Below, in pieces: positions 16,430-23,913 of a DNA stretch of 64,000 nucleotides (positions within the stretch are counted from its first letter, which is position 1; every line of letters starts with the position of its first letter). The notes under the pieces are model-generated. The model did not search any database. It was not told the origin of the DNA and saw nothing but the letters and a program-made list of their open reading frames with translations. The translations under genes and the position numbers were made by a program. Origin of the DNA: Desulfobacterales bacterium. GTDB lineage: Bacteria > Desulfobacterota > Desulfobacteria > Desulfobacterales > JAFDDL01. Location of the stretch: the NCBI GenBank assembly GCA_034003325.1, contig JAVEYW010000005.1:240579-304578 (forward strand), in the 5' to 3' direction.

Positions 16430-18763
16430 ATGATGAATGACAAATCATATCACATTATATTGGGCAACGTGAGGGGCAACCGCCTCAGCACCCGGGTTCT
16501 TGAAGAGCAGATTCAAATGGCGGTGTCCATGGGGTATCGCCAGATTGAGGTGCGGGCCTACGGCCAGCACGGCATCGGCGGACGCCTCTGGAAAGCCGGG
16601 GATGAGAAGATTCACATTCGAATCACCGGGCACTCCGGACAACGGGTGGGCTCCTTTGGGTATGCCAACACCCGCATTGAAGTCATGGGACCTGCCTCTG
16701 ATGATATCGGGTGGCTCAATGCGGGCGCCCAAATTGTGGTGCACGGCCATGCTGCCAACGGCACAGCCAATGCTATGGCCCAGGGCAAGGTCTATGTCGC
16801 CGGCAATATTGGTTCAAGAGGCATGACCATGACCAAGCAAAACCCGCGTTTTGATCCGCCCGAGCTTTGGGTGCTCGGATCTGCGGGCGATTATTTCGGG
16901 GAATTCATGGCCGGCGGGATAGCCGTTATTTGTGGCTATAACCCGCAGACGCCGAAAAATGTGTTGGGTCATCGTCCCCTGGTGGGTATGGTGGGTGGAA
17001 AGGTGTTTTTTCGGGGACCGCATGCCGGTTTCAGCCGGCAGGACGCCAAACTGGTTCCGATCGATGCGGCCGATTGGGCATGGTTGACGGAAAACCTGAA
17101 GGTCTATCTGGAACATATTCACCGAACCGAGTTATTGGACACCTTATCGGATGCCAAAGAATGGCAATTGCTGGTTGTTAGATCCCCTCAGGAGAAAATC
17201 GGCGGCACGCAGCGGGCCATGCATGACTTCAGAAAAAATGTCTGGGACAAGGAGCTGGGAGAAGGGGGCTTGATCGGAGATTTGACCAAGATTGACCGAA
17301 GCCCGGTTCCGCTGATTGTAATGGGTGAGTTACGACGCTTCGTACCCGTTTGGGAAAACCGGAAATACCTGGCGCCGTGTGAGGCATCGTGCCCTACCGG
17401 CATGCCGGTGCATGAACGATGGCGGCTGGTCCGTGAAGGCCGGGTGGATGAGGCCGTGGATTTGGCGCTGGCGTATACGCCGTTTCCCGCTACGGTGTGC
17501 GGCTATTTATGCCCCAACCCCTGCATGAGCGCCTGCACCCGTTCCAGCAGCTCCATGGCATCGGTAGATGTCACCCAAATCGGAAAGGCCAGCATTCAGG
17601 CCAAAACACCGGCATTGCCCGCGCTTAAAGCCGGACGCATTGCGGTGATCGGCGGCGGCCCGGCCGGTATTTCCGTGGCATGGCAGCTTCGTCAACGCGG
17701 GTATGAAGCCGTGGTGTACGATATGACCGAAAAACTGGGCGGAAAGATCAGCGCGGTCATTCCCGAGAGCCGGATTCCGAAAGAGGTGGTGGCAGCAGAG
17801 CTGACCCGTGCAAGGGAAATCATCCCTCATGTTCACCTCCAGCAGGCGCTTCAAAAAGAGGATGTGGAGCGGCTTCGGAATGATTTTGACTTCATTGTCG
17901 TGGCTGTGGGCGCGCAAAAACCGCGCACGATTCCGATCCCGGGCGGTGAAAAAATGATCACGGCGCTGGATTTCCTCGGAAAAGCAAAACAAAATGCGGT
18001 AAAACCGGGAAAGCGGGTAATCATTATCGGCGCCGGTAATGTGGGCTGCGATGTGGCGACCGAGGCCGCGCGTCTCGGGGCCGCCGATATCACGCTGATC
18101 GATGTGCAGGAGCCGGCCTCTTTCGGAAAAGAACGGGATGAGGCCGAGAAAGTCGGTGCAAAATTCAGATGGCCCTGCTTTACCAAGGAAATAACGGATG
18201 CCGGCGTGGTCCTAAGAACCGGCGAAGTGTTGCCGGCCGATACGGTGATTATCTCCATCGGTGATCAGCCCCTGTTGGATTTTCTACCCGAAGCGGTTGC
18301 CGTTGAGCGTGGTTTTGTCACGGTAAACGATATCTATCGGACAACCGATGAGAAAATTTTCGCTATTGGCGATGCGGTAAAGCCCGGCCTGATCACGGAC
18401 GCCATCGGCGCGGGCCGCAAAGCCGCGGGCGCCATCAGTGATCTGCTTTCCGGCAATGAACCCGCTAAAGAAACACGCCGAATGATCGATCGCAAGCGCG
18501 TGACACTCGAGTATTTTGATCCAAGGTTTCGGGAATTTGGCGATGTAACGCAGTGCGGCGCGCATTGCGCTTCCTGTGGCGCGTGCCGGGATTGCGGCAT
18601 CTGCGTGCAGATTTGTCCGGAAACCGCGATTCGCCGAATGGAATTGCTCACGGGCGGGTATGAATATGTGGTTGATGAAACCCGGTGCATCGGATGCGGA
18701 TTTTGCGCCGGTGCGTGTCCTTGCGGGGTATGGGATTTAGCGGAAGGGGCGCCGCTATCATAA
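16430..18763 (+). CDS. Fused glutamate synthase GXGXG domain + FAD/NAD(P) small-subunit-like oxidoreductase + two 4Fe-4S
   Basis: A 777-residue fusion. Residues 1 to about 240 form the GXGXG beta-helix domain (GGRLWKAG, GSRGMTMT, GGIAVICG) that is the C-terminus of GltB in E. coli. Next comes a GltD-like part: Fe-S N-terminal domain (CEASCPTGMPVHERW, CGYLCPNPCMSAC), FAD site AVIGGGPAGISVAWQL, NAD(P) site IIIGAGNVGCDVATEA and a closing GDAV motif. The last 80 residues carry two more 4Fe-4S clusters (CGACRDCGICVQICPE; CIGCGFCAGACPCG). Forty-seven bases separate it from gltB2. It probably delivers NAD(P)H or ferredoxin electrons to the FMN subunit. Confidence 0.92.
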   Translation: MMNDKSYHIILGNVRGNRLSTRVLEEQIQMAVSMGYRQIEVRAYGQHGIGGRLWKAGDEKIHIRITGHSGQRVGSFGYANTRIEVMGPASDDIGWLNAGAQIVVHGHAANGTANAMAQGKVYVAGNIGSRGMTMTKQNPRFDPPELWVLGSAGDYFGEFMAGGIAVICGYNPQTPKNVLGHRPLVGMVGGKVFFRGPHAGFSRQDAKLVPIDAADWAWLTENLKVYLEHIHRTELLDTLSDAKEWQLLVVRSPQEKIGGTQRAMHDFRKNVWDKELGEGGLIGDLTKIDRSPVPLIVMGELRRFVPVWENRKYLAPCEASCPTGMPVHERWRLVREGRVDEAVDLALAYTPFPATVCGYLCPNPCMSACTRSSSSMASVDVTQIGKASIQAKTPALPALKAGRIAVIGGGPAGISVAWQLRQRGYEAVVYDMTEKLGGKISAVIPESRIPKEVVAAELTRAREIIPHVHLQQALQKEDVERLRNDFDFIVVAVGAQKPRTIPIPGGEKMITALDFLGKAKQNAVKPGKRVIIIGAGNVGCDVATEAARLGAADITLIDVQEPASFGKERDEAEKVGAKFRWPCFTKEITDAGVVLRTGEVLPADTVIISIGDQPLLDFLPEAVAVERGFVTVNDIYRTTDEKIFAIGDAVKPGLITDAIGAGRKAAGAISDLLSGNEPAKETRRMIDRKRVTLEYFDPRFREFGDVTQCGAHCASCGACRDCGICVQICPETAIRRMELLTGGYEYVVDETRCIGCGFCAGACPCGVWDLAEGAPLS

Positions 18764-18812
18764 AACAATGTTGCCGGCGCCTGTTTTTTTTGTAGAAAAT
18801 AAGCGCCGGTTG

Positions 18813-19262
18813 TTATTTCCGCTTGATCGCGACACGTCCCGCATTCGTCTCGATAAACACGCCTTCGCCCTCATGGAATAACCGCTTGGAAAGCGTTACG
18901 AGGCTTTGACTCGTGAATTTGGCAATCTCATCGCCTAATTGCACATAGAGGTTGTCTTTCCGAATAAATAACTCTTTCGGGTTCAGAAGAATTTTTTTTT
19001 GGGTGTTTAAAACCGCGGTGATGTCGCCGTCGAGGATGAGATCAAAAACGAATAACGCCGTATCCTCGAAATTGAAATAGACTTTTTCTTCAAATTCGTC
19101 CGACTGTTGATAGACGTGGTAGCCGCCCGCATCTTTTCGAATAGCGGCGTGAAAATACCGGATGACTTTCTTGTGTTCGAACGGGCCGTGCTCGTTATGC
19201 CAGCAGCCGTTTTTATCCAGCCAGAATACGGCCTTTTCCCTTGGAACCGTTATTTTCTTCAT
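18813..19262 (-). CDS. DUF1285-like hypothetical protein
   Basis: A 149-residue soluble protein with weak likeness to the DUF1285 family: FWLDKNGCWHNEHGPFEHKK, then VIRYFHAAIRKDAGGYHVYQ and VYFNFEDTALFV, echoing the family's W-x-x-x-G-x-W and V-E-D-A-P-F-V positions. The start at ATG 19262 has a GAAGG site; a longer frame to 19304 overlaps the upstream gene. It lies 31 bp after the REC-HisKA gene and is likely co-transcribed. Function unknown. Confidence 0.7.
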   Translation of the reverse strand: MKKITVPREKAVFWLDKNGCWHNEHGPFEHKKVIRYFHAAIRKDAGGYHVYQQSDEFEEKVYFNFEDTALFVFDLILDGDITAVLNTQKKILLNPKELFIRKDNLYVQLGDEIAKFTSQSLVTLSKRLFHEGEGVFIETNAGRVAIKRK

Positions 19263-19293
19263 ATCGCCTTCTTTGCCGCTGCGGTTAAGGGCT

Positions 19294-19980
19294 TCACCCC
19301 CCACTTATTTTCGGACTGGAGGCTTTCTCAATATCGATAATTCGCACCCCTTCCAGATAATCCCGGCTCTCATATTTTGTGATTTGCATGATTTTTTTGG
19401 TGATTGACCCCATTCTCACCGTTTGTCGACGGATTTGTTCCAAGGCGTCGCGAATGCCCTTTTCTTTAATTTGGGCGGAATCGATCGCATCCACATAAAG
19501 CTGAATCACCTGAAGGGGTTGGTTCAACTCGTGGCACACCGCGCCGGCCATTTCTAGAACCCCGGCCAGCCGCTCTTTTTCCAGCAGGCTCTGTTTATAC
19601 TTTTGTCGTGCCAGGACCGATTTAATTCTGGCCAGCAATTCCACCCGGTTGATGGGTTTTTTGATATAATCCGTGCCGCCACATTCAAAGGCGTCGTTAA
19701 TCGTCTTGTTATCCGTCAACCCGGTGACGAAAATGATCGGAATTTCGCTGGAACGGGAGTCCTGTTTCACAATGCGGCAAACCTCCAGGCCGTTCATATC
19801 CGGCATGTCGATATCCAGCAAGATGAGGTTTGGGGTCAATGATTTTAAAATATCAAGGCATTCCAAGCTGTTATCTGTGATAACCGTTCGGTATTCTTCC
19901 TTGTCGAGCAGCGCTTGCATAATGCTCAGATTGGTCGCATTGTCATCAACAATTAATAATGTGTCTTTATCCGGGTCCAT
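19294..19980 (-). CDS. Response-regulator receiver domain fused to a HisKA-type helical domain without ATPase
   Basis: Residues about 5-122 form a receiver domain: LLIVDDNATN, phospho-acceptor Asp in LILLDIDMPDMNG, and FVTGLTD and YIKKPI with the conserved Thr/Lys switch. Residues 140-210 resemble the histidine kinase dimerisation helix with an H-box-like AGAVCHELNQPLQVI, but there is no N, G1 or G2 box, so no kinase domain. It may receive phosphate in trans or act as a dimerisation partner. The start codon at 19980 lies in a 17-bp tandem duplication, so the true start is uncertain. Next gene is the DUF1285-like gene. Confidence 0.85.
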   Translation of the reverse strand: MDPDKDTLLIVDDNATNLSIMQALLDKEEYRTVITDNSLECLDILKSLTPNLILLDIDMPDMNGLEVCRIVKQDSRSSEIPIIFVTGLTDNKTINDAFECGGTDYIKKPINRVELLARIKSVLARQKYKQSLLEKERLAGVLEMAGAVCHELNQPLQVIQLYVDAIDSAQIKEKGIRDALEQIRRQTVRMGSITKKIMQITKYESRDYLEGVRIIDIEKASSPKISGG

Positions 19981-20002
19981 TCCGTATCCGGGTCCATTCC
20001 GT
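19969..20002. repeat. 17-bp tandem duplication covering a start codon
   Basis: Two exact copies of ATCCGGGTCCATTCCGT (19969-19985, 19986-20002). On the minus strand each copy carries an ATG; because 17 is not a multiple of three, the upstream ATG (19997) opens another frame that is not that of the receiver-domain gene. Confidence 0.95.
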
Positions 20003-20196
20003 TTTAACGCTGCCAAATGCGGTTTAATCAACAAATTCCGTTCCAAACCATTGCTGAAACCGTGCCTGTTGAAACCGGCTGAAACCAAAAGGTTTCTCTT
20101 TGAATCCCTTTATTTGCATACTCCGATAGTCCGCTAAAAGCAAGGGGCATTCCCCGAAGAACGATATGCGAAATTCCCCATAGTTGCTCTTTCTGC

Positions 20197-20403
20197 TTAA
20201 ACGATCAGCGCTACCGACGGCAGATAATGTTTTACACCATCGAGTGCCAGGTGAAACATTTTACTGCCGTAAAGAATGACAACGGCATTGTCCTTATTAA
20301 CGCAAAGCTCGGCGAATAAGGGGCCGATGATGATGGTGGGATCGGTTGTTTCGGGGTGCGCCGTTAGGGCGGCAACCCAGGACCCTTTACCAGAAACATG
20401 CAC
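20197..20403 (-). CDS. Unassigned short frame or gene remnant partly inside a repeat
   Basis: A 68-codon frame whose only start codons (GTG 20403, ATG 20399) lie inside dispersed repeat copy B. The product has a plausible protein composition (VVILYGSKMFHLALDGVKHY) but matches nothing I know. It could be the 3' end of an older gene whose start was replaced by the repeat. Support is weak. Confidence 0.2.
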   Translation of the reverse strand: MHVSGKGSWVAALTAHPETTDPTIIIGPLFAELCVNKDNAVVILYGSKMFHLALDGVKHYLPSVALIV

Positions 20404-20493
20404 GCCTTTGCGTGTATATTCGCCGAAGGTGAGAGATGGCTTTTATGCATCCCAGCATTCCAGCATTCCAGCATCCGGCTTTGCCGGATTAGG
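20383..20493 (+). repeat. Dispersed repeat, copy B
   Basis: A 111-bp plus-strand copy of the element at 8616-8727. Its internal block has three CAGCATTC/CAGCATCC units and it ends with the CCGGC-TTT-GCCGG hairpin. It lies between the O-methyltransferase end and the REC-HisKA region. Confidence 0.9.
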
Positions 20494-20559
20494 TTTGAAG
20501 GCGGTCTTGAAGAATGGAAAAATAATCAAAGGGGGCGTCAAAAGGCGCTTATACCCCTA

Positions 20560-21576
20560 TTACTTTCTAAGCGTATTTTTTGCCAAAGTGCCCAGAAGAA
20601 TACCGGAATCATTGGGCGTATCGATTTTAACGCGGCGAATGTTGATCACACCGGCGGATGAGAGCATATCGCTTAGCTGCGCCTGTGAATAGGCCCTGCC
20701 GGTTTCTGTGGCGCAAAGCATATTCAGAGAAAAAAGCGCTGGAAAAAGCGGGCCGTCCATGCGATTATTCATCATAAATTCGTGAATCATAATCATGCCG
20801 CCCGGTCGAAGAACGGAGACGACCTTTTGAATGATATTTTGGCAGTCCGCCGGCCCTTCTCCGTGCAAAATGTGCGAGAGCCATGCAGCATCATAGGTGC
20901 CGGGAATAGCCTCTTCAAGGAAGTTTCCTTCTATAAAGTCAATACGATCGGCCAACCCGAAGGATGCGATGGTTTTTTCAGCAAAAGGGCGGGTTGTGGG
21001 CAAGTCGACAATCGATGCTTTAAGCCCCTTGTTTTTTTTGCAAAAATGGATGGCATAGGTGCCCGGCCCACCGCCCAGGTCCAGCAAGTGCGCGCGACTG
21101 GACAGATCAATGGCTTCCGTGATTCGAGGGGCTATATTCATGGCCAGGTTGAACATGCCCATCAGAAAGCTTTCCCGCTTTTCATCCTGCGCGTGCCTGG
21201 ACTGTATTTGAACCGGACCGCCCGTCAGGACGGCTTCGTCGAGCCGCTCCCAGATTTCCATCAGGTGATGGTGGTGCAGAATAATATGCCCGACGTACTG
21301 CGGGGATTTGCATGAAAGCCATGTGGCGGCAGCTTGCGTATTGGCATACCCGCTCGCGGATTTGTGCAGAAGCCCCATGGCGCAGAGGGCGTCCAACAAC
21401 GTCGCGATGCCCCGCAGATCGCCGGATATTTCGCGAGCGACATCCTGCGCCGGCAGGGTGGTATTGTCCAGCACGGTAAACACGTTCAGCTTGACGCCGG
21501 TATGCAGGGTGCATATCTGCCAATATGTGCCGGCGGTTTCCAGAATGCGTCCGATGGCCCAGATGTTCTGACTCAA
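20560..21576 (-). CDS. SAM-dependent O-methyltransferase family 2 protein
   Basis: A 338-residue methyltransferase of the plant-COMT-like O-methyltransferase class. The N-terminal winged-helix dimerisation region (about 1-110) has GVKLNVFTVLD; the Rossmann domain has the SAM motif LLDLGGGPGTYAIHF near 170 and the catalytic-region LSHILHGEG near 240, with VLRPGGMIMIHEFMM as motif-V-like part. Such enzymes in anaerobes methylate quinone-like, porphyrin-related or secondary metabolites; the substrate is not predictable. It lies 14 bp downstream of the RNase gene and may be co-transcribed with it. Confidence 0.88.
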   Translation of the reverse strand: MSQNIWAIGRILETAGTYWQICTLHTGVKLNVFTVLDNTTLPAQDVAREISGDLRGIATLLDALCAMGLLHKSASGYANTQAAATWLSCKSPQYVGHIILHHHHLMEIWERLDEAVLTGGPVQIQSRHAQDEKRESFLMGMFNLAMNIAPRITEAIDLSSRAHLLDLGGGPGTYAIHFCKKNKGLKASIVDLPTTRPFAEKTIASFGLADRIDFIEGNFLEEAIPGTYDAAWLSHILHGEGPADCQNIIQKVVSVLRPGGMIMIHEFMMNNRMDGPLFPALFSLNMLCATETGRAYSQAQLSDMLSSAGVINIRRVKIDTPNDSGILLGTLAKNTLRK

Positions 21577-21590
21577 CTTCCCCTCTTTTC

Positions 21591-23600
21591 TTACCCTAGA
21601 AAAACGGAAATAACATCGTTTCTGGCATTAATGTTTTGAATGGTGATGCGAATAAGATCCTCGGGCTTAAGATTGATGCCGCCGGACTGGGGCATAAAGC
21701 ATTCAACCATGTACTCCGTCAACAGAATCGAATATCCGTCCTTGCGCTTGTTCAACACGATGGCCTCTTCTTTTTGCCCGGTTCTTTTTTCCAGATGCTT
21801 TAACAGCCAGTAGCGATTACGCCGGAATTGTAGCCTGGAGACGGCGCTCATGGGTTGCTCAAGTTTTTGCAACAGCTCTTCGATCTGTTTTTCCGTGTAC
21901 GGCGCTTCCATGCCGAGGACGGCGCGAATCTGGCGTTGCGTGATCAGATCGAAGTACTTGCGGATGGGGCTGGTGGCCGTGACATAGGCGTCCAGCCCTA
22001 GCCCCGAATGGTTACCGGGCGAGCGGCCGAGCATGAACCGGCTTAAATGCTTCCGTTGCATCCAGTTCTGAAACAGCGTGCCCTCGCTTTGCTTGAAAAG
22101 CCGCTCCCTGGGCTCGGGCTGCGCCCTGAAAACCGCCGGCACGCCACGGGAGGAAAGGTATTTGGCCATGAGCCAATTGGCCAGAATCATGATTTCCGCC
22201 ACCAGCATTCGGCCCGGGCTTTCACGGTTCACCTTGCTGACGTTGGGCGCGCCTGTCTCGTCTATCCAGATGTTGATTTCCGGCAGAGAAATTTGGACTG
22301 CCCCCTGCGAGAGCCTGAATGCTCTGAATTTCTGAGCGATACCGTAGAGCAGAGCGATCTCGCCGTCCTTTTCCGCCATATTGGCCGTATCATAATAGGT
22401 CAACTGCCGCTTGATGTTGATGACGCTGGGCACGATGTCATAGTCGAGCACTTTGCCCGAACGGTCCATTCTCACCAACAGGCTGATGGCGGGGCGTAAC
22501 ATACCCGCCATGAGGCTGCATAAATTCTCGGCCAATTCGGGCGGAACCATGGAAATCTTTTGATCCGGCATATAGATCGAGCTGCCGCGAAGCAGCGCTT
22601 CCCGGTCAATCGGGTCATCCTTTTTGACAAAATAACCCACATCGGCAATATGAACACCCAGCAGAAGGTGGTCTCCCTTATCCTGAATACTCAAGGCATC
22701 ATCGAAATCGAGGGTAGCCTGTCCATCGATGGTCAGAAGCGGCAGATCCGTCAGATCGCGCCGGTTTCCATTCAGAAAAGCTTCGATGGATTGTTGGCCA
22801 TATTTTCCGTAAAGCGCCACCGCGCTTTCCGCCACCGGCTCGGGGAATTCATCCGGGACTTTCAGTCGCAGCAGATCGATATTCTCGTTCTTTTTCCAGA
22901 TGCCGAGCTTGACCAGGGCATGAAAAATGATTTCTTCATTTTTGACACCGGCCCGGGCCATCACGGCTTTGGCAAGCACAGGGTCATCGGATTCCTTTTC
23001 AAATAAATAATAGGATGTTAACAGCGATATGAGCGCTGTTTTATCCTCGGGCACCGGTCCGGGAATGGACTGCCGCTTATCCTCGATAACGCTTTTTAGC
23101 CAGTCGCCTCCCGCTTGAATGAGGGTATTTTTGCGTTCTTCCTCGGCGGCCCTGGCATTCATTTGTTTTACCTGTTCTTCGGTATAGGGGAAAAAACCGT
23201 CCTCGTTGAATTTAAAATAGGTTCGGTTCTGGAAAAAGGCACGCACGACGGCCGACTCCTGATCACTGGTCGGTGTATTGGGAAAACAAAAGGCGGTCAT
23301 GGTAGATACATCTATCCATTCCTGTTCCGAGTTGAGCACCTCCCAGAGTTCCTTGATATCGACTCGATTGGTGAGTGCGTTGCGGCGAAGGGCGGTTTCT
23401 TTGAGCAGTTGTACCAATTTGGTCCTGCCCATGGCCGGGTCCAGACGTTGCTCGCACCGGTGCGCCAAACGGCTCGCGGAAAGGTTCACCTCCCGATCGG
23501 CCTCGGTGAGTAGCCGAAGCCGCGCGCTTTTCACCTCCAAAACGACGGCGCATATAATTTTCTGATGATCGATGAACTCGACGATGTTTCCTGATTCCAT
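21591..23600 (-). CDS. RNase II/RNB-domain 3'-5' exoribonuclease
   Basis: A 669-residue hydrolytic exoribonuclease. The RNB catalytic core has TIDGQATLDFDDALSIQD with the Mg-binding Asp cluster, then LGVHIADVGYFVKKDDPIDR and YMPDQKISMVPPELAENLCS, and a later HSGLGLDAYVTATSPIRKYF typical of the C-terminal part of RNB. N-terminal OB-like cold-shock domains are not obvious and the C-terminal S1 region is short, so it is closer to the RNB-only or RNase II-like group than to classical RNase R. Start at ATG 23600. Confidence 0.92.
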   Translation of the reverse strand: MESGNIVEFIDHQKIICAVVLEVKSARLRLLTEADREVNLSASRLAHRCEQRLDPAMGRTKLVQLLKETALRRNALTNRVDIKELWEVLNSEQEWIDVSTMTAFCFPNTPTSDQESAVVRAFFQNRTYFKFNEDGFFPYTEEQVKQMNARAAEEERKNTLIQAGGDWLKSVIEDKRQSIPGPVPEDKTALISLLTSYYLFEKESDDPVLAKAVMARAGVKNEEIIFHALVKLGIWKKNENIDLLRLKVPDEFPEPVAESAVALYGKYGQQSIEAFLNGNRRDLTDLPLLTIDGQATLDFDDALSIQDKGDHLLLGVHIADVGYFVKKDDPIDREALLRGSSIYMPDQKISMVPPELAENLCSLMAGMLRPAISLLVRMDRSGKVLDYDIVPSVINIKRQLTYYDTANMAEKDGEIALLYGIAQKFRAFRLSQGAVQISLPEINIWIDETGAPNVSKVNRESPGRMLVAEIMILANWLMAKYLSSRGVPAVFRAQPEPRERLFKQSEGTLFQNWMQRKHLSRFMLGRSPGNHSGLGLDAYVTATSPIRKYFDLITQRQIRAVLGMEAPYTEKQIEELLQKLEQPMSAVSRLQFRRNRYWLLKHLEKRTGQKEEAIVLNKRKDGYSILLTEYMVECFMPQSGGINLKPEDLIRITIQNINARNDVISVFLG

Positions 23601-23753
23601 AACGGGCTTTCATAACAACCGCCCGGTTGAAAGTCAACGAAACGACTGCTTTGAAAGGAAAATTGGCGCCGCATAGGTTTGTTTTTCTCACCCCCTTTCC
23701 TGACTTCATTCCGTTTTTACAATAGGTTATCAATAAATTGGTTGTTTTCCATG

Positions 23754-23782
23754 TTGACACCTAAGGGGCATTTTTTTATAAT
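23754..23782 (+). promoter_or_regulatory. Consensus sigma-70 promoter of the aconitase gene
   Basis: TTGACA at 23754-23759 and TATAAT at 23777-23782 are both perfect, with a 17-bp spacer. Transcription would start near 23789, leaving an untranslated leader of about 125 bases before the ATG. The leader shows no obvious terminator. Confidence 0.9.
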
Positions 23783-23913
23783 TCACAAATTATTGTTTAA
23801 AATAGTGATGTTATCAGCTTGTTTGGTGGTTGTGCGATTGCCGGTCTGAAGTCGGCGGTATTTGATATGGGTAAGGCAAAAGAAATACGAATCCATTTAT
23901 AGCAGGGGGAAGG

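Noticed and set aside
18770..18820. Terminator with CCGGCGC / GCGCCGG after the glutamate synthase operon
   Set aside because: The arms are about 30 bases apart with a T-rich loop; it might form, but no clean stem followed by a T run was found.
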